A stretch of DNA of 64,000 bases from Pseudomonas sp. PB120 (GCF_009761815.1 NZ_RWIN01000020.1:27107-91106); one strand, 5' to 3'. Shown: positions 36,717 through 44,855, counted from the first letter of the stretch. A program made the numbers and translations. Notes: generated by a model not told the origin, from the letters alone.

Positions 36717-36732
36717 CTGTATGTACATACAG
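36717..36732. promoter_or_regulatory. LexA (SOS) box upstream of the radical SAM gene
   Basis: CTGTATGTACATACAG is a perfect 16-base palindrome matching CTG-N10-CAG with an AT-rich alternating centre. It ends 17 bases upstream of the gene's ATG, where it would overlap the promoter or transcription start. Confidence 0.88.
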
Positions 36733-36922
36733 TATCGAAGGTTTGACGAGCTGGCCAGTGCCGTTCGACGCTAATTTCTATATATGACGATTTTGTTTAT
36801 CAACTAGTGCAAGTTGTCGCAACGCTGAGAAACATATAACGAATAGTCGGTTGATAAAATTTTTCAGTAGTATCCGCTGCACACGAAGTTTTCGTGAACT
36901 ACTTATTAAAAGGAATTAATTA

Positions 36923-37228
36923 ATGTCGTTTTTTAATCAGCGCGGTATATTTTTGCAACTCATGAGCCCCACTATTGTCAATCCACGGGAAGCGCAGGTT
37001 TCGATGCAGCTTGCGCGTATGGAAATGCTGTGGGACCCCGTCAACGAGTTGCATACCGAGGCCTTGGTGGATTCCGTCTACGTGAAGGCGATCTCCGATG
37101 ACGGTGGCCGTTCCTTCAATATCAATGTAATCGGCAGCGATGTTGATGGTGACGGCGATATCGACAATGATGACAAGGCAAAGCTGTTGGCCTTGGCAAA
37201 AGCCTATGCAAGTATCGTTAATCCATAA
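36923..37228 (+). CDS. Small EF-hand/dockerin-like calcium-binding protein, otherwise unknown
   Basis: A 101-residue protein I do not recognise as a named family. AAGGA lies 8 bases before the ATG. It has no signal peptide or membrane segment. The middle (about 27-60) is a plain alpha/beta stretch; near the end DVDGDGDIDNDD (about 73-84) matches the EF-hand loop DxDxDGxIxxxD and resembles one half of a dockerin repeat, followed by a helix (KAKLLALAKAYA). The upstream 190 bases are clearly AT-richer than the neighbours, and a 15-bp hairpin follows the gene, so it looks like a small independent insertion between conserved genes. Confidence 0.6.
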   Translation: MSFFNQRGIFLQLMSPTIVNPREAQVSMQLARMEMLWDPVNELHTEALVDSVYVKAISDDGGRSFNINVIGSDVDGDGDIDNDDKAKLLALAKAYASIVNP

Positions 37229-37237
37229 CAAGGTTTG

Positions 37238-37277
37238 GCAACTAAGCCTGCATGAATAACCTTGCAGGTTTAGTTGC
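37238..37277 (+). terminator. 15-bp hairpin after the EF-hand-like gene
   Basis: GCAACTAAGCCTGCA (37238-37252) pairs with TGCAGGTTTAGTTGC (37263-37277) with one G-T pair and a 10-base loop, 9 bases after the stop. No T run follows, so it may be a stabilising 3' structure or a factor-assisted terminator. Confidence 0.5.
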
Positions 37278-37441
37278 AAGCCGGCTGCTGAAAACCACCG
37301 TGGTGGAAAACTCGGGTGCACGACGAGCGCGGATATAAATACTCTGATTCACGATTCTTTGACAGACGGCTCACAGGTCTTTGACCGTCCAGCACTCAAT
37401 GTGGAACCCGCATCCCGCCTTTTCCAATATGGTCGCCAAGC

Positions 37442-38083
37442 ATGTCTACGCGCCTTATCCCTGCGATGTGCCTGTCGCTGGTCGCATTTTTCAACCTGAC
37501 GCTCGTCCACGCGGACGACGCCGTTGTCCCCCGGCCTGCAGAGTGGGCCCAATCGGTAGAGGTGCAATACAACCTCTTCCAGATGTCCCCGACGCTCTAC
37601 CGCAGTGCATTGCCCGACCAGGGTGCGGTGCCTTTGCTGAAAAAACTCAAGGTCGGCACCGTGATCAATTTCCTGCCTGAGTCGGATTCGAGCTGGTTGT
37701 CCACGCCGGGTATCGCCCAAGTGCAGCTGCCTTATCGCACCAACCATGTGGATGACGCGGATGTGCTCAAGGCCCTGCGTGCCATACAGACCGCTGAAAC
37801 CAAAGGCCCGGTGTTGATGCACTGTAAGCATGGTTCGGACCGGACCGGCCTGATGGCGGCGATGTACCGGGTGGTGGTGCAAGGCTGGAGCAAGGAAGAC
37901 GCGCTGAACGAAATGACCCAGGGCGGTTTTGGCGACAGCAGTCACTTCAAGGATGGCATTCGCTACATGATGCAGGCCGATGTCGACAAACTTCGCACTG
38001 CGCTGGCTAATGGCGATTGCAGCACCAGCCCGTTTGCCAGCTGCTCGATGAAGAACTGGTTCAAGTCCGCCAACGTCCAGTAA
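37442..38083 (+). CDS. tpbA: Periplasmic dual-specificity tyrosine phosphatase, TpbA-like
   Basis: 213-residue precursor with a signal peptide (cleavage near VHA, residue 24) and a cysteine phosphatase core, HCKHGSDRTGL, giving the CX5R loop Cys128-Arg134; Asp103-Asp104 in NHVDDADVL are candidates for the general acid. The blocks MSPTLYRSALP, VLMHCKHG, MYRVVVQGW and GGFGD are shared with P. aeruginosa TpbA, a periplasmic phosphatase that restrains the diguanylate cyclase TpbB and thereby c-di-GMP and biofilm. Two Cys near the C-terminus (CSTSPFASC) may form a disulfide. No tpbB-like gene is nearby. Confidence 0.85.
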   Translation: MSTRLIPAMCLSLVAFFNLTLVHADDAVVPRPAEWAQSVEVQYNLFQMSPTLYRSALPDQGAVPLLKKLKVGTVINFLPESDSSWLSTPGIAQVQLPYRTNHVDDADVLKALRAIQTAETKGPVLMHCKHGSDRTGLMAAMYRVVVQGWSKEDALNEMTQGGFGDSSHFKDGIRYMMQADVDKLRTALANGDCSTSPFASCSMKNWFKSANVQ

Positions 38084-38127
38084 TCAGCACCTCCCACGGC
38101 GTTGCGCAGTGGGAGGCGGTTTCTGAC

Positions 38128-38415
38128 TCAGTGCTGCTCGTCCGGCTTTTTCTTCAACTTCGGGTTCGGGAAAAACTGCACGGCCTGAACCTTGACGTCC
38201 GGCGCCTTCAACGCCGACGTATTGACCCGGGTGCCCAGTTCCTTGGGCACTGACAGACCCTGTTCATTGAGCGTGTCGGAATAACCGCAGCCCACGCACT
38301 CACGGTGCGGCACGTCGTCTTCGCTCCACATCATCAGCTTGTCCGGCTCGCTGCAGGCCGGGCAAACCGCCCCGGCGATAAAGCGTTTTTTGGTAATCAC
38401 AGGCCCCTCACTCAT
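38128..38415 (-). CDS. YheV-type zinc-ribbon protein
   Basis: 95 residues with a two-Cys-pair zinc ribbon (CPAC near residue 18 and CVGC near residue 40), DUF2387/YheV family. The C-terminal half (KAPDVKVQAVQFFPNPKLKKK) is basic. The start overlaps the stop of prlC by 4 bases, as yheV follows prlC in many gammaproteobacteria. Function unknown. Confidence 0.87.
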   Translation of the reverse strand: MSEGPVITKKRFIAGAVCPACSEPDKLMMWSEDDVPHRECVGCGYSDTLNEQGLSVPKELGTRVNTSALKAPDVKVQAVQFFPNPKLKKKPDEQH

Positions 38416-40463
38416 GCTGCCGCGTCCTCACTCAGACCGCTGTGGCGCAAGAGTGCGTCAATCGATGGCTCACGGCCACGGAAATCGACGAACAGCACCA
38501 TCGGCTCCTGAGAACCGCCGCGCGCGAGAATCGCTTCACGGAACGCGCGACCGGTGTCGGCATTGAGCACGCCGTCTTCTTCGAACTTCGAAAAGGCATC
38601 GGCCGACAGGACTTCAGCCCATTTGTAGCTGTAGTAACCCGCTGCATAACCGCCCGCGAAGATGTGCGCGAAGCTGTTCGGGAAGCGGTTGTAGGCCGGT
38701 GGACGCATGACCGAAACCTCGTCGCGCACGCCTTCGAGCAATTGCAGCACGCTGCGGCCGTCGCCGTGGGTGGCGTGCAGTTCGAAGTCGAACAGCGAGA
38801 ATTCCAGTTGGCGGACCATCATCAGGCCGGACTGGAAATTCTTCGCCGCGAGCATTTTGCCCAGCAGGTCTTGCGGCAGCGGTTCGCCGGTTTCGTAGTG
38901 ACCGGAGATCAGCGCCAGGCCTTCCGGCTCCCAGCACCAGTTTTCCATGAACTGGCTTGGCAGTTCGACCGCATCCCAGGCCACGCCGTTGATACCGGAC
39001 ACGCCCGCGTGTTCGACGCGGGTCAGCAAGTGATGCAGACCGTGACCGAATTCGTGGAACAGGGTGGTCACTTCATCGTGGGTCAGCAGCGCAGGCTTGC
39101 CGCTGTCGGCCGGTGTGAAGTTGCACACCAGATTGGCCACCGGGCTTTGCAAGACGCCTTCAGCGGTGCGGCGACGATCGCGTGCGCCGTCCATCCAGGC
39201 ACCGCCGCGCTTGTTGGCGCGGGCGTAGAGGTCGAAGAAGAAGCGGCCGACGTGCTGGCCGTTTTCCTTGATTTCGAACAGGCGGACATCCGGGTGCCAG
39301 GTGTCGAAGCCTTTCTGCTCGGCGATTTCGATGCCGTACAGACGCTGAACGATGGCGAACAATCCGCTCAGCACTTTGTCGATCGGGAAGTAGGCGCGCA
39401 GGGCTTCTTGCGCAACGCTGTAACGTTGCTCGCGGAGTTTTTCACCGTAGAAACCGCTGTCCCAGCTTTGCAGGTCCGGGCAGCCTTGTTCGGCGGCGTA
39501 GGCTTTGAGCTGTTCCAGATCCTGTGCGGCAAACGGTTTGCTGCGCTTGGCCAGGTCGCGGAGGAAGCTCAGCACTTGATCGCTGGATTCAGCCATCTTG
39601 GTGGCCAGGCTCAGTTCGGAAAAACTGGTGAAGCCGAGCAGTCTGGCCAGTTCCTGACGCAGGTCGAGGATTTCTTCCATGACCGGGCCGTTGTCGTTCT
39701 GGCCAGCATTTGGCCCTTGGTCCGACGCACGGGTGCAGTAGGCCGCGTAGACTTCCTCGCGCAATGCGCGATCCTGGGCGTAGGTCATCACCGCGTAGTA
39801 ACTCGGGAATTCCAGGGTGATCAGGAAACCGTCCAGGCCTTTAGCCTGGGCTGCCGCCGCCATTTGCGCCTTGGCCGAATCGGTCAGGCCGGCGAGGGCG
39901 GCTTCGTCGGTGACGTGCTTGGTCCAGGCTTGGGTCGCGTCGAGCAGTTGGTTGGAGAAGCGGCTGCCCAGTTCCGACAGCTTGCTTTGCACTTCGGCAT
40001 AGCGTTTCTGTTCGGCTTCCGGCAGGTCGATACCCGACAGTCGGAAATCACGCAGCGAGTGTTCCAGGATGGTTTTTTGCGCCACGTCGAAACCGGCGGC
40101 TTCAGGGCTGCTGGCCAAGGATTCGAAGGCCTCGAACAGTTCGCGATTCTGGCCCAGCTCGGTCGAGTAGGCACTCAGCGCGGGCAGGCAGGACTCGTAG
40201 GCTTCGCGCAGTTCAGCGCTGTTGCACACGGCATTCAGGTGACTGACCGGGCTCCAGGCGGCACCGAGACGATCGTTGAGTTCGTCCATTGCCAGCACCA
40301 GGCCGGCCCAGGTCGGCTGTTTGCCCTGGGTTTTGAGGATCTCGATAATGGCGGCGCGGTTGTCAGCCAGGATCTGTTCAATGGCCGGTCGCACGTGCTC
40401 GGCACGGATCGCCGAGAACGGCGGCAGGTCGTAGGACTGCAAAAGAGGGTTGTTCACGCTCAC
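38412..40463 (-). CDS. prlC: Oligopeptidase A (M3 zinc peptidase)
   Basis: Cytosolic zinc endopeptidase that degrades short peptides, including signal-peptide remnants. The active site TTLFHEFGHGLHHLLT contains HEFGH, with the third ligand Glu in the following helix (NWCWEPEGL region). I chose the GTG at 40463, preceded by AAGG and giving a 683-residue protein that starts VSVNNPLLQSYDLPPFSAI like other Pseudomonas PrlC; the in-frame ATG at 40490 would add nine residues. It is divergent from the gamma-carbonic-anhydrase-like gene and coupled to yheV. Confidence 0.95.
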   Translation of the reverse strand: MSVNNPLLQSYDLPPFSAIRAEHVRPAIEQILADNRAAIIEILKTQGKQPTWAGLVLAMDELNDRLGAAWSPVSHLNAVCNSAELREAYESCLPALSAYSTELGQNRELFEAFESLASSPEAAGFDVAQKTILEHSLRDFRLSGIDLPEAEQKRYAEVQSKLSELGSRFSNQLLDATQAWTKHVTDEAALAGLTDSAKAQMAAAAQAKGLDGFLITLEFPSYYAVMTYAQDRALREEVYAAYCTRASDQGPNAGQNDNGPVMEEILDLRQELARLLGFTSFSELSLATKMAESSDQVLSFLRDLAKRSKPFAAQDLEQLKAYAAEQGCPDLQSWDSGFYGEKLREQRYSVAQEALRAYFPIDKVLSGLFAIVQRLYGIEIAEQKGFDTWHPDVRLFEIKENGQHVGRFFFDLYARANKRGGAWMDGARDRRRTAEGVLQSPVANLVCNFTPADSGKPALLTHDEVTTLFHEFGHGLHHLLTRVEHAGVSGINGVAWDAVELPSQFMENWCWEPEGLALISGHYETGEPLPQDLLGKMLAAKNFQSGLMMVRQLEFSLFDFELHATHGDGRSVLQLLEGVRDEVSVMRPPAYNRFPNSFAHIFAGGYAAGYYSYKWAEVLSADAFSKFEEDGVLNADTGRAFREAILARGGSQEPMVLFVDFRGREPSIDALLRHSGLSEDAAA

Positions 40464-40566
40464 GGTTGGCACCTTGGCTGGAATAATCATGCATGAAGAA
40501 ACATGGCACCATCTTAATTACAATCGACACCGACCGCAGCTATCAGCGACAGAGAGAGAACCTATC

Positions 40567-41112
40567 GTGTCCCTTCGCAAGTATCAGAACCACACGCCGC
40601 TGCTCGGCAACGGCGCTTTTGTCGACTGTTCGGCGGTGGTGATCGGCGACGTTGAAATCGGCGAAGACAGCTCTGTCTGGCCGCTGACGGTGATCCGCGG
40701 CGACATGCACCGCATCCGCATCGGTGCGCGCACCAGTGTCCAGGACGGCTGCGTGTTGCACATCACCCACGCCGGGCCATTCAACCCTGACGGCTTCCCG
40801 CTGCTGATTGGCGACGATGTGACCATCGCGCATAAAGTCATGCTGCACGGTTGCAGCGTAGGCAGCCGGGTGCTGATCGGCATGGGCAGCATCGTCATGG
40901 ACGGCGCGATGGTCGACGACGATGTAATCATCGGTGCCGGCAGCCTGGTGCCGCCGGGGAAGCGCCTGGAAAGCGGCTTCCTTTATGTGGGCAGCCCGGT
41001 GAAACAGATTCGCCCGCTGACGGACAAGGAAAAAGCCTTTTTCACTTACAGCGCGGCGAACTACGTGAAGCTCAAGGACCTGCATCTGGCCGAAGGCTAC
41101 GACCAACGCTGA
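40567..41112 (+). CDS. Gamma-carbonic-anhydrase-like hexapeptide protein
   Basis: 181 residues from the GTG at 40567, chosen because of the GAGAGAGA box 8 bases upstream and the family start SLRKYQNHTPLLGNG. The left-handed beta-helix has hexapeptide repeats, and the metal-binding His residues are kept (His65/68 in VLHITH, His89 and His94 in IAHKVMLHGC). Family members include YrdA and Cam; activity as carbonic anhydrase is not assured. The C-terminus is the usual long helix. Confidence 0.9.
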   Translation: MSLRKYQNHTPLLGNGAFVDCSAVVIGDVEIGEDSSVWPLTVIRGDMHRIRIGARTSVQDGCVLHITHAGPFNPDGFPLLIGDDVTIAHKVMLHGCSVGSRVLIGMGSIVMDGAMVDDDVIIGAGSLVPPGKRLESGFLYVGSPVKQIRPLTDKEKAFFTYSAANYVKLKDLHLAEGYDQR

Positions 41113-41139
41113 CCCCGGCATTCTTATTCAGGATTCAAC

Positions 41140-41790
41140 ATGCATTACCAAACCGTTTTGTTCGACCTCGATGGCACCCTGACCGACCCGCGCGAGGGCA
41201 TCACCCGTTCCATCCAGTTCGCCCTGGGCAAACTGGGCATCGACGAGCCCGACCTGACCAAACTCGAACACTTTATCGGCCCGCCGCTGTTGCAGGCGTT
41301 CATGCAGTTCTACGAGTTCGATGAGGCCAAAGCCTGGGAGGCGGTCAACTTCTACCGTGAGCGTTTCAAGGTGACGGGGCTGTACGAAAACCGCGTGTTC
41401 GACGGTGTCACGCCGCTGCTGGAAACCCTGAGCGAGCAAGGTCGGCAGCTGTACATCGCGACCTCCAAGCCATGGGTGTTCGCCCGGGAAATCGCTCGGC
41501 ACTTCGATTTTGCCAAACACTTCAAAGTGATTTATGGCAGCGAACTGGATGGCACGCGGACCAATAAAGTCGAGCTGATCGCCCACCTGATGAAAGAAGA
41601 AGGCCTGGACCCGGCCAACACCCTGATGATCGGCGACCGCAAACACGACCTGATCGGCGCACGCAGCAATGGACTGGACGCGGCGGCGGTAGGGTACGGG
41701 TTTGGTAGCCGGGAAGAATTGAGCGCAGAAGCGCCGGCGTATCACTTCGAAACACTGGACGAGATGCATCAGGCGTTTTTGCGGCGCTAG
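41140..41790 (+). CDS. HAD-superfamily phosphatase (phosphoglycolate phosphatase-like)
   Basis: 216 residues with all HAD motifs: motif I FDLDGTLTD (Asp9, Asp11), motif II Thr in YIATSKPW, motif III Lys in RTNKVELI and motif IV MIGDRKHDLIGA. The helical cap lies between motif I and II (about 20-85). This subgroup acts on phosphoglycolate, 5'-nucleotides or pyrophosphate; the substrate cannot be told. It follows the gamma-carbonic-anhydrase-like gene by 27 bases and is probably in one operon with it. Confidence 0.9.
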   Translation: MHYQTVLFDLDGTLTDPREGITRSIQFALGKLGIDEPDLTKLEHFIGPPLLQAFMQFYEFDEAKAWEAVNFYRERFKVTGLYENRVFDGVTPLLETLSEQGRQLYIATSKPWVFAREIARHFDFAKHFKVIYGSELDGTRTNKVELIAHLMKEEGLDPANTLMIGDRKHDLIGARSNGLDAAAVGYGFGSREELSAEAPAYHFETLDEMHQAFLRR

Positions 41791-41823
41791 TCAATACGCC
41801 TTCGTCGGAATGCCGCCCAGACC

Positions 41824-41880
41824 AAGCCTCGCTCCTACAGAAGATTTGTGATCGACACTAATCGTGTAGGAGCGAGGCTT
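41824..41880. repeat. REP-like inverted repeat
   Basis: AAGCCTCGCTCCTACA (41824-41839) and its exact inverse at 41865-41880 surround a 25-base spacer. It is a shorter variant of the GTAGGAGCGAG family, lying between convergent genes. Confidence 0.83.
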
Positions 41881-41898
41881 GCCCGCGAAGAGGCCCGT

Positions 41899-43005
41899 TC
41901 AACCAGCGGATATTTTCGATTCCGCCAACGTTTTCAATGCCGCTTTGCGCTTATCCCCCGGCAATTCGCCAAGCTTCTCCACTTCGGCATAAAACACCAC
42001 CCAATCCCCACCCGTTTGCCGGAACAACGCCGCGAACGCCGGCACCCACTGGTCGTACAGACCAAATGGCAACAACCGGGCATTGTTCATCGGCGCGTTG
42101 ATCCACGCGTCGTAGCGTTTGTCCCCGGCCCATTGGCTGTCGCGCATTTTTCGGTACTCGCTGCGCAATCGTTCGAACTCCGCCGCTTTGCGCTGGCGCA
42201 TTTGGTCATGGGGCAACGGCAAGGCGTACAGCTGCTCGAGCCGGGTGCGTGTATTCAGAATCAGCTGAGTGAACTGGTCTCGATGCTGTGCCTGTGCATC
42301 GTTGTCCGGCGGCAACCCACGATAGGCGCGCCATTGCCGAGTGCCTTCCTGTTCCACAAAGGTCGCGAATGACTCGTTGAATTCGGTGTCGTCCTTCACA
42401 TAAAAGCGCTGGTGCGCCAATTCGTGAAAAATCAGCGTGGCCAAGCGCTCGTCACCCCAACCCATCATCGAACTGATGATCGGATCGTTGAACCAGCCAA
42501 GCGTCGAATACGCCTCAACTCCGCCGGTCGACACGTCCATGCCCTGCAATCGCAGCAACGCCGCCTCGCCGCGGGCGGCGCTTTGGCTGTAGTAGCCGCG
42601 ATAGGCCACGCAACCGGCGATCGGAAAACAATGGCTTTGCGGTGTCAGGGAAAATTCCTGCGTGGCGAACACGTTCCAGACTACGAACGGTCGGCCAATG
42701 TCAGCGTACAAACGGTAACTCTGGTTATCCGGCAGATGCAGCTGCTGGCTGGCAAACGCCCGGGCCTTTTGCGATTGGGCCAGGTGCGCACGCAATTTCT
42801 GATCGCGAGACGGATCGGCAATCACCTCGGCGACCGGCTCCCGGGCGCGCAGCAATTGCAGTTGGCCGCTGGCCAATTGACCGTAATAGCTGACGCTGGC
42901 ACAACCGTTGAGTAACAAAAACAACGCACCCGGAAACAAAACGCGCAAAACGCGATCAAGTAACCCAAGGCTTGGACGCGGCCTGATCAAAATAAAATCA
43001 TCCAT
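41899..43005 (-). CDS. Lipoprotein aminopeptidase family (HExxH, DUF2265-type)
   Basis: 368 residues. A basic N-terminus is followed by a hydrophobic core and lipobox LLNGC (Cys35). The central HELAHQ (His194, Glu195, His198) is a gluzincin-type site, and a downstream Glu (NESFATFVEQEG) is a likely third ligand. This matches the predicted aminopeptidase family PF10023. The substrate is unknown. The Shine-Dalgarno before 43005 is weak, and a shorter start is possible. It is divergent from the two small lipoprotein genes. Confidence 0.8.
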   Translation of the reverse strand: MDDFILIRPRPSLGLLDRVLRVLFPGALFLLLNGCASVSYYGQLASGQLQLLRAREPVAEVIADPSRDQKLRAHLAQSQKARAFASQQLHLPDNQSYRLYADIGRPFVVWNVFATQEFSLTPQSHCFPIAGCVAYRGYYSQSAARGEAALLRLQGMDVSTGGVEAYSTLGWFNDPIISSMMGWGDERLATLIFHELAHQRFYVKDDTEFNESFATFVEQEGTRQWRAYRGLPPDNDAQAQHRDQFTQLILNTRTRLEQLYALPLPHDQMRQRKAAEFERLRSEYRKMRDSQWAGDKRYDAWINAPMNNARLLPFGLYDQWVPAFAALFRQTGGDWVVFYAEVEKLGELPGDKRKAALKTLAESKISAG

Positions 43006-43050
43006 GGAGAGTCTGCCCGCAAGACTATCCCGCCTGACTGGAGCTCCGCT

Positions 43051-43473
43051 ATGCGCAAGATGATGCTGACGGGAGGCCTGTTGATGTTGACAGGCTGTGC
43101 TGGTTTCGGATTACCCCATCACGATCCGTCTCAAGCGTGGATCGACCTGGAATCGAAGCAGGAAGATACGGCCCTGCAAGCGCTGGAGGTCGATAACAAA
43201 GTCGCCGACGACAAACGTTTTTTTGAAGTACAGCCCGGCAGCCATGAGCTGACGGTGCGCTACCAGTTCGCAGTCCAACCCACCAACATCGGTCCCGATG
43301 CCGAGCCGATATGGCGTGATTGCCAGCTGAATGTGAAATTCAAGGATTTCAACGCCGGTGAGCGGTATGAGCTGCAAGCGGGGAATATCGGCTTTCGGCC
43401 GTGGGCAAAGCTCTATGACCAACAACGAAAAATGGTGGGTCGAGGCACACCGGCAGGCTGTCAACGCACCTGA
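43051..43473 (+). CDS. Small lipoprotein, paralogue A (PA0062 type)
   Basis: 140 residues with lipobox MLTGC (Cys15). The body contains QAWIDLESK, DKRFFEVQPGSHELTVRYQF and GERYELQAGNIGFRPWAKLYD. It is clearly related to the next gene (43514), which shares RFFEVxPGSHEL, a Cys in the centre, and GxRYxL...F.P.A.LY. The shared core looks like a small beta-sandwich (PEGA-like motif, PGSHELTVR). Function unknown. Confidence 0.72.
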   Translation: MRKMMLTGGLLMLTGCAGFGLPHHDPSQAWIDLESKQEDTALQALEVDNKVADDKRFFEVQPGSHELTVRYQFAVQPTNIGPDAEPIWRDCQLNVKFKDFNAGERYELQAGNIGFRPWAKLYDQQRKMVGRGTPAGCQRT

Positions 43474-43513
43474 TCGGCGTTATGCTGAATGACCAATCCT
43501 CGGGACATTCATC

Positions 43514-43933
43514 ATGCGCAGGTTGATGCTGTTGCTCGCTGCAAGTGTTGTGGCCGGCTGCCAGAGCCCGTTGCCGGCGGCTAATCCGCAGATGGCCTGG
43601 GTCGACTTTTCTACACCCTTTCCCAACGATAAGTTGTTGATGGCCGAACGCCTGGACAAGCAGCGATTACGCGACGGGCGTTTTTTCGAAGTCGCACCCG
43701 GTAGCCATGAACTGATTGTTCGATTCGACTTTGAAGTGCCCGGTGGCGGGGGGTTGATGATGGACGGACCTACGGAACGGCTGTGCTACCTGACCATCCA
43801 ATACGATCATTTCGAAGCCGGCCAGCGCTACGTGCTGGTTGGCCAATCGATAGCGTTTACCCCGGGCGCCCGGCTATACAACGCGAAGCGGGAGATCGTC
43901 GCCGAAGATCGGGAATCCTACTGCCTCATGTGA
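43514..43933 (+). CDS. Small lipoprotein, paralogue B
   Basis: 139 residues with lipobox VVAGC (Cys16), sharing with the preceding gene MAWVDFSTP, GRFFEVAPGSHELIVRFDFEV, a central Cys (RLCYLTIQYDHFEAGQRYVL) and ARLYNAKREIV. The 40-base gap suggests an operon created by tandem duplication. No enzymatic motif. PGSHELxVR resembles the PEGA-type beta-strand motif seen in surface proteins. Confidence 0.72.
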   Translation: MRRLMLLLAASVVAGCQSPLPAANPQMAWVDFSTPFPNDKLLMAERLDKQRLRDGRFFEVAPGSHELIVRFDFEVPGGGGLMMDGPTERLCYLTIQYDHFEAGQRYVLVGQSIAFTPGARLYNAKREIVAEDRESYCLM

Positions 43934-43939
43934 GGAACA

Positions 43940-44173
43940 TCAGCGATCGTTTTTCTGGTAGATGATCTTCTTGGTGCCATTTTCGCACGAGCCAACGACC
44001 ATGTTCTGATCGTGCACTTCGTCATTGGTGACAATCTCCAGGGTATAGGAAGTGACCCCTTGGGCCTGGATCTTGGCTTCGATCTCGGCCTTGAGTTCTT
44101 CACAGGGTTTCGGTGCTGCGAGTGCCGATGTGGCCAGTGCGCAACCGATAACCGCCAAGGCAAAACGTTTCAT
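43940..44173 (-). CDS. DUF1161 small periplasmic protein, copy 1
   Basis: 77 residues: signal peptide to SALAA (about residue 19) and a mature domain with two Cys (CEELKAEIEAKI and GSCENGTKKIIYQK), presumably a disulfide. DUF1161 proteins are common in Pseudomonas and of unknown role. It converges on the small lipoprotein gene with a 6-base gap. A second copy lies at 46171. Confidence 0.85.
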   Translation of the reverse strand: MKRFALAVIGCALATSALAAPKPCEELKAEIEAKIQAQGVTSYTLEIVTNDEVHDQNMVVGSCENGTKKIIYQKNDR

Positions 44174-44306
44174 GGTTGAAGCTCCCTTGAGGCAGCGCGC
44201 AGGGTCCTGCGCTTTTTCGCTGCTGTCATTTATTCGACCACAGTTTTGCCAGGCGAGTTCTGATTTCGCTCACCTGCAGGATCCGTTTTGTCGTTTATAA
44301 AGTTGC

Positions 44307-44382
44307 TATCGCGAGCAGGCTCACTCCCACATGGGATTTGCGTTCGACACAGATCCAATGTGGGAGCGAGCCTGCTCGCGAT
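44307..44382. repeat. REP pair between DUF1161 and osmC
   Basis: TATCGCGAGCAGGCTCACTCC (44307-44327) pairs with the inverse ending at 44382. The left arm has an A instead of G in CTCGCTCC (CTCACTCC), so the pair is imperfect. It fills most of the 250-base intergenic gap. Confidence 0.85.
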
Positions 44383-44423
44383 GGCGTCGTCACATTCACC
44401 GCCAGATCAAACCTTAACGAAAA

Positions 44424-44855
44424 TCAACTGACCAGCGTCGCATCCAGGCTGATTTTCGCATTCAGTACCTTGGACACCGGGCAGCCTTCCTTCGCCTTGT
44501 TACTCAAGTCCTCGAATTGCGCCTGGGTCGCCCCGGGAATTTTCGCCTTGAGGATCAATTTCACCGCCGTAATCGCAAAACCGCCGTCCACTTGATCCAG
44601 GGTGACTTCAGCCTGGGTGTCGATGCTCTCTGCCTTGAGGCCGGCATCGCCGAGAATCATTGAAAACGCCATGGAGAAGCAGCCTGCATGGGCTGCGCCG
44701 ATCAGTTCTTCCGGATTGGTGCCTTTGCCGCCCTCAAAGCGCGCCTTGAAACCGTAGGGGGCTTCTCTGAGTACCCCTGTCTCGGTGGAAATCGAGCCGA
44801 TGCCGGTTTTCAGATCACCAGCCCAATGAGCCGATGCTTTCTTGGTAATAGCCAT
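44424..44855 (-). CDS. OsmC-family peroxiredoxin
   Basis: Predicted peroxidase of organic hydroperoxides, 143 residues, with the two family cysteines Cys59 (HAGCFSMAF) and Cys125 (EGCPVSKVL). The N-terminal Trp/Gly strand ASAHWAGDLKTG is the OsmC subfamily form rather than Ohr. GAGGCAGGC precedes the ATG at 44855, which supports this start over the 31-residue-longer frame. In Pseudomonas OsmC is typically induced by osmotic stress. Confidence 0.92.
   Translation of the reverse strand: MAITKKASAHWAGDLKTGIGSISTETGVLREAPYGFKARFEGGKGTNPEELIGAAHAGCFSMAFSMILGDAGLKAESIDTQAEVTLDQVDGGFAITAVKLILKAKIPGATQAQFEDLSNKAKEGCPVSKVLNAKISLDATLVS

Noticed and set aside
37349..37945. 198-codon minus-strand frame overlapping the TpbA-like gene
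   Set aside because: The plus-strand gene has a signal peptide and an intact active site; the minus frame has neither.
38442..40496. 684-codon open frame antisense to prlC
   Set aside because: Shadow of the well-supported M3 peptidase gene; translation shows no recognisable domain.
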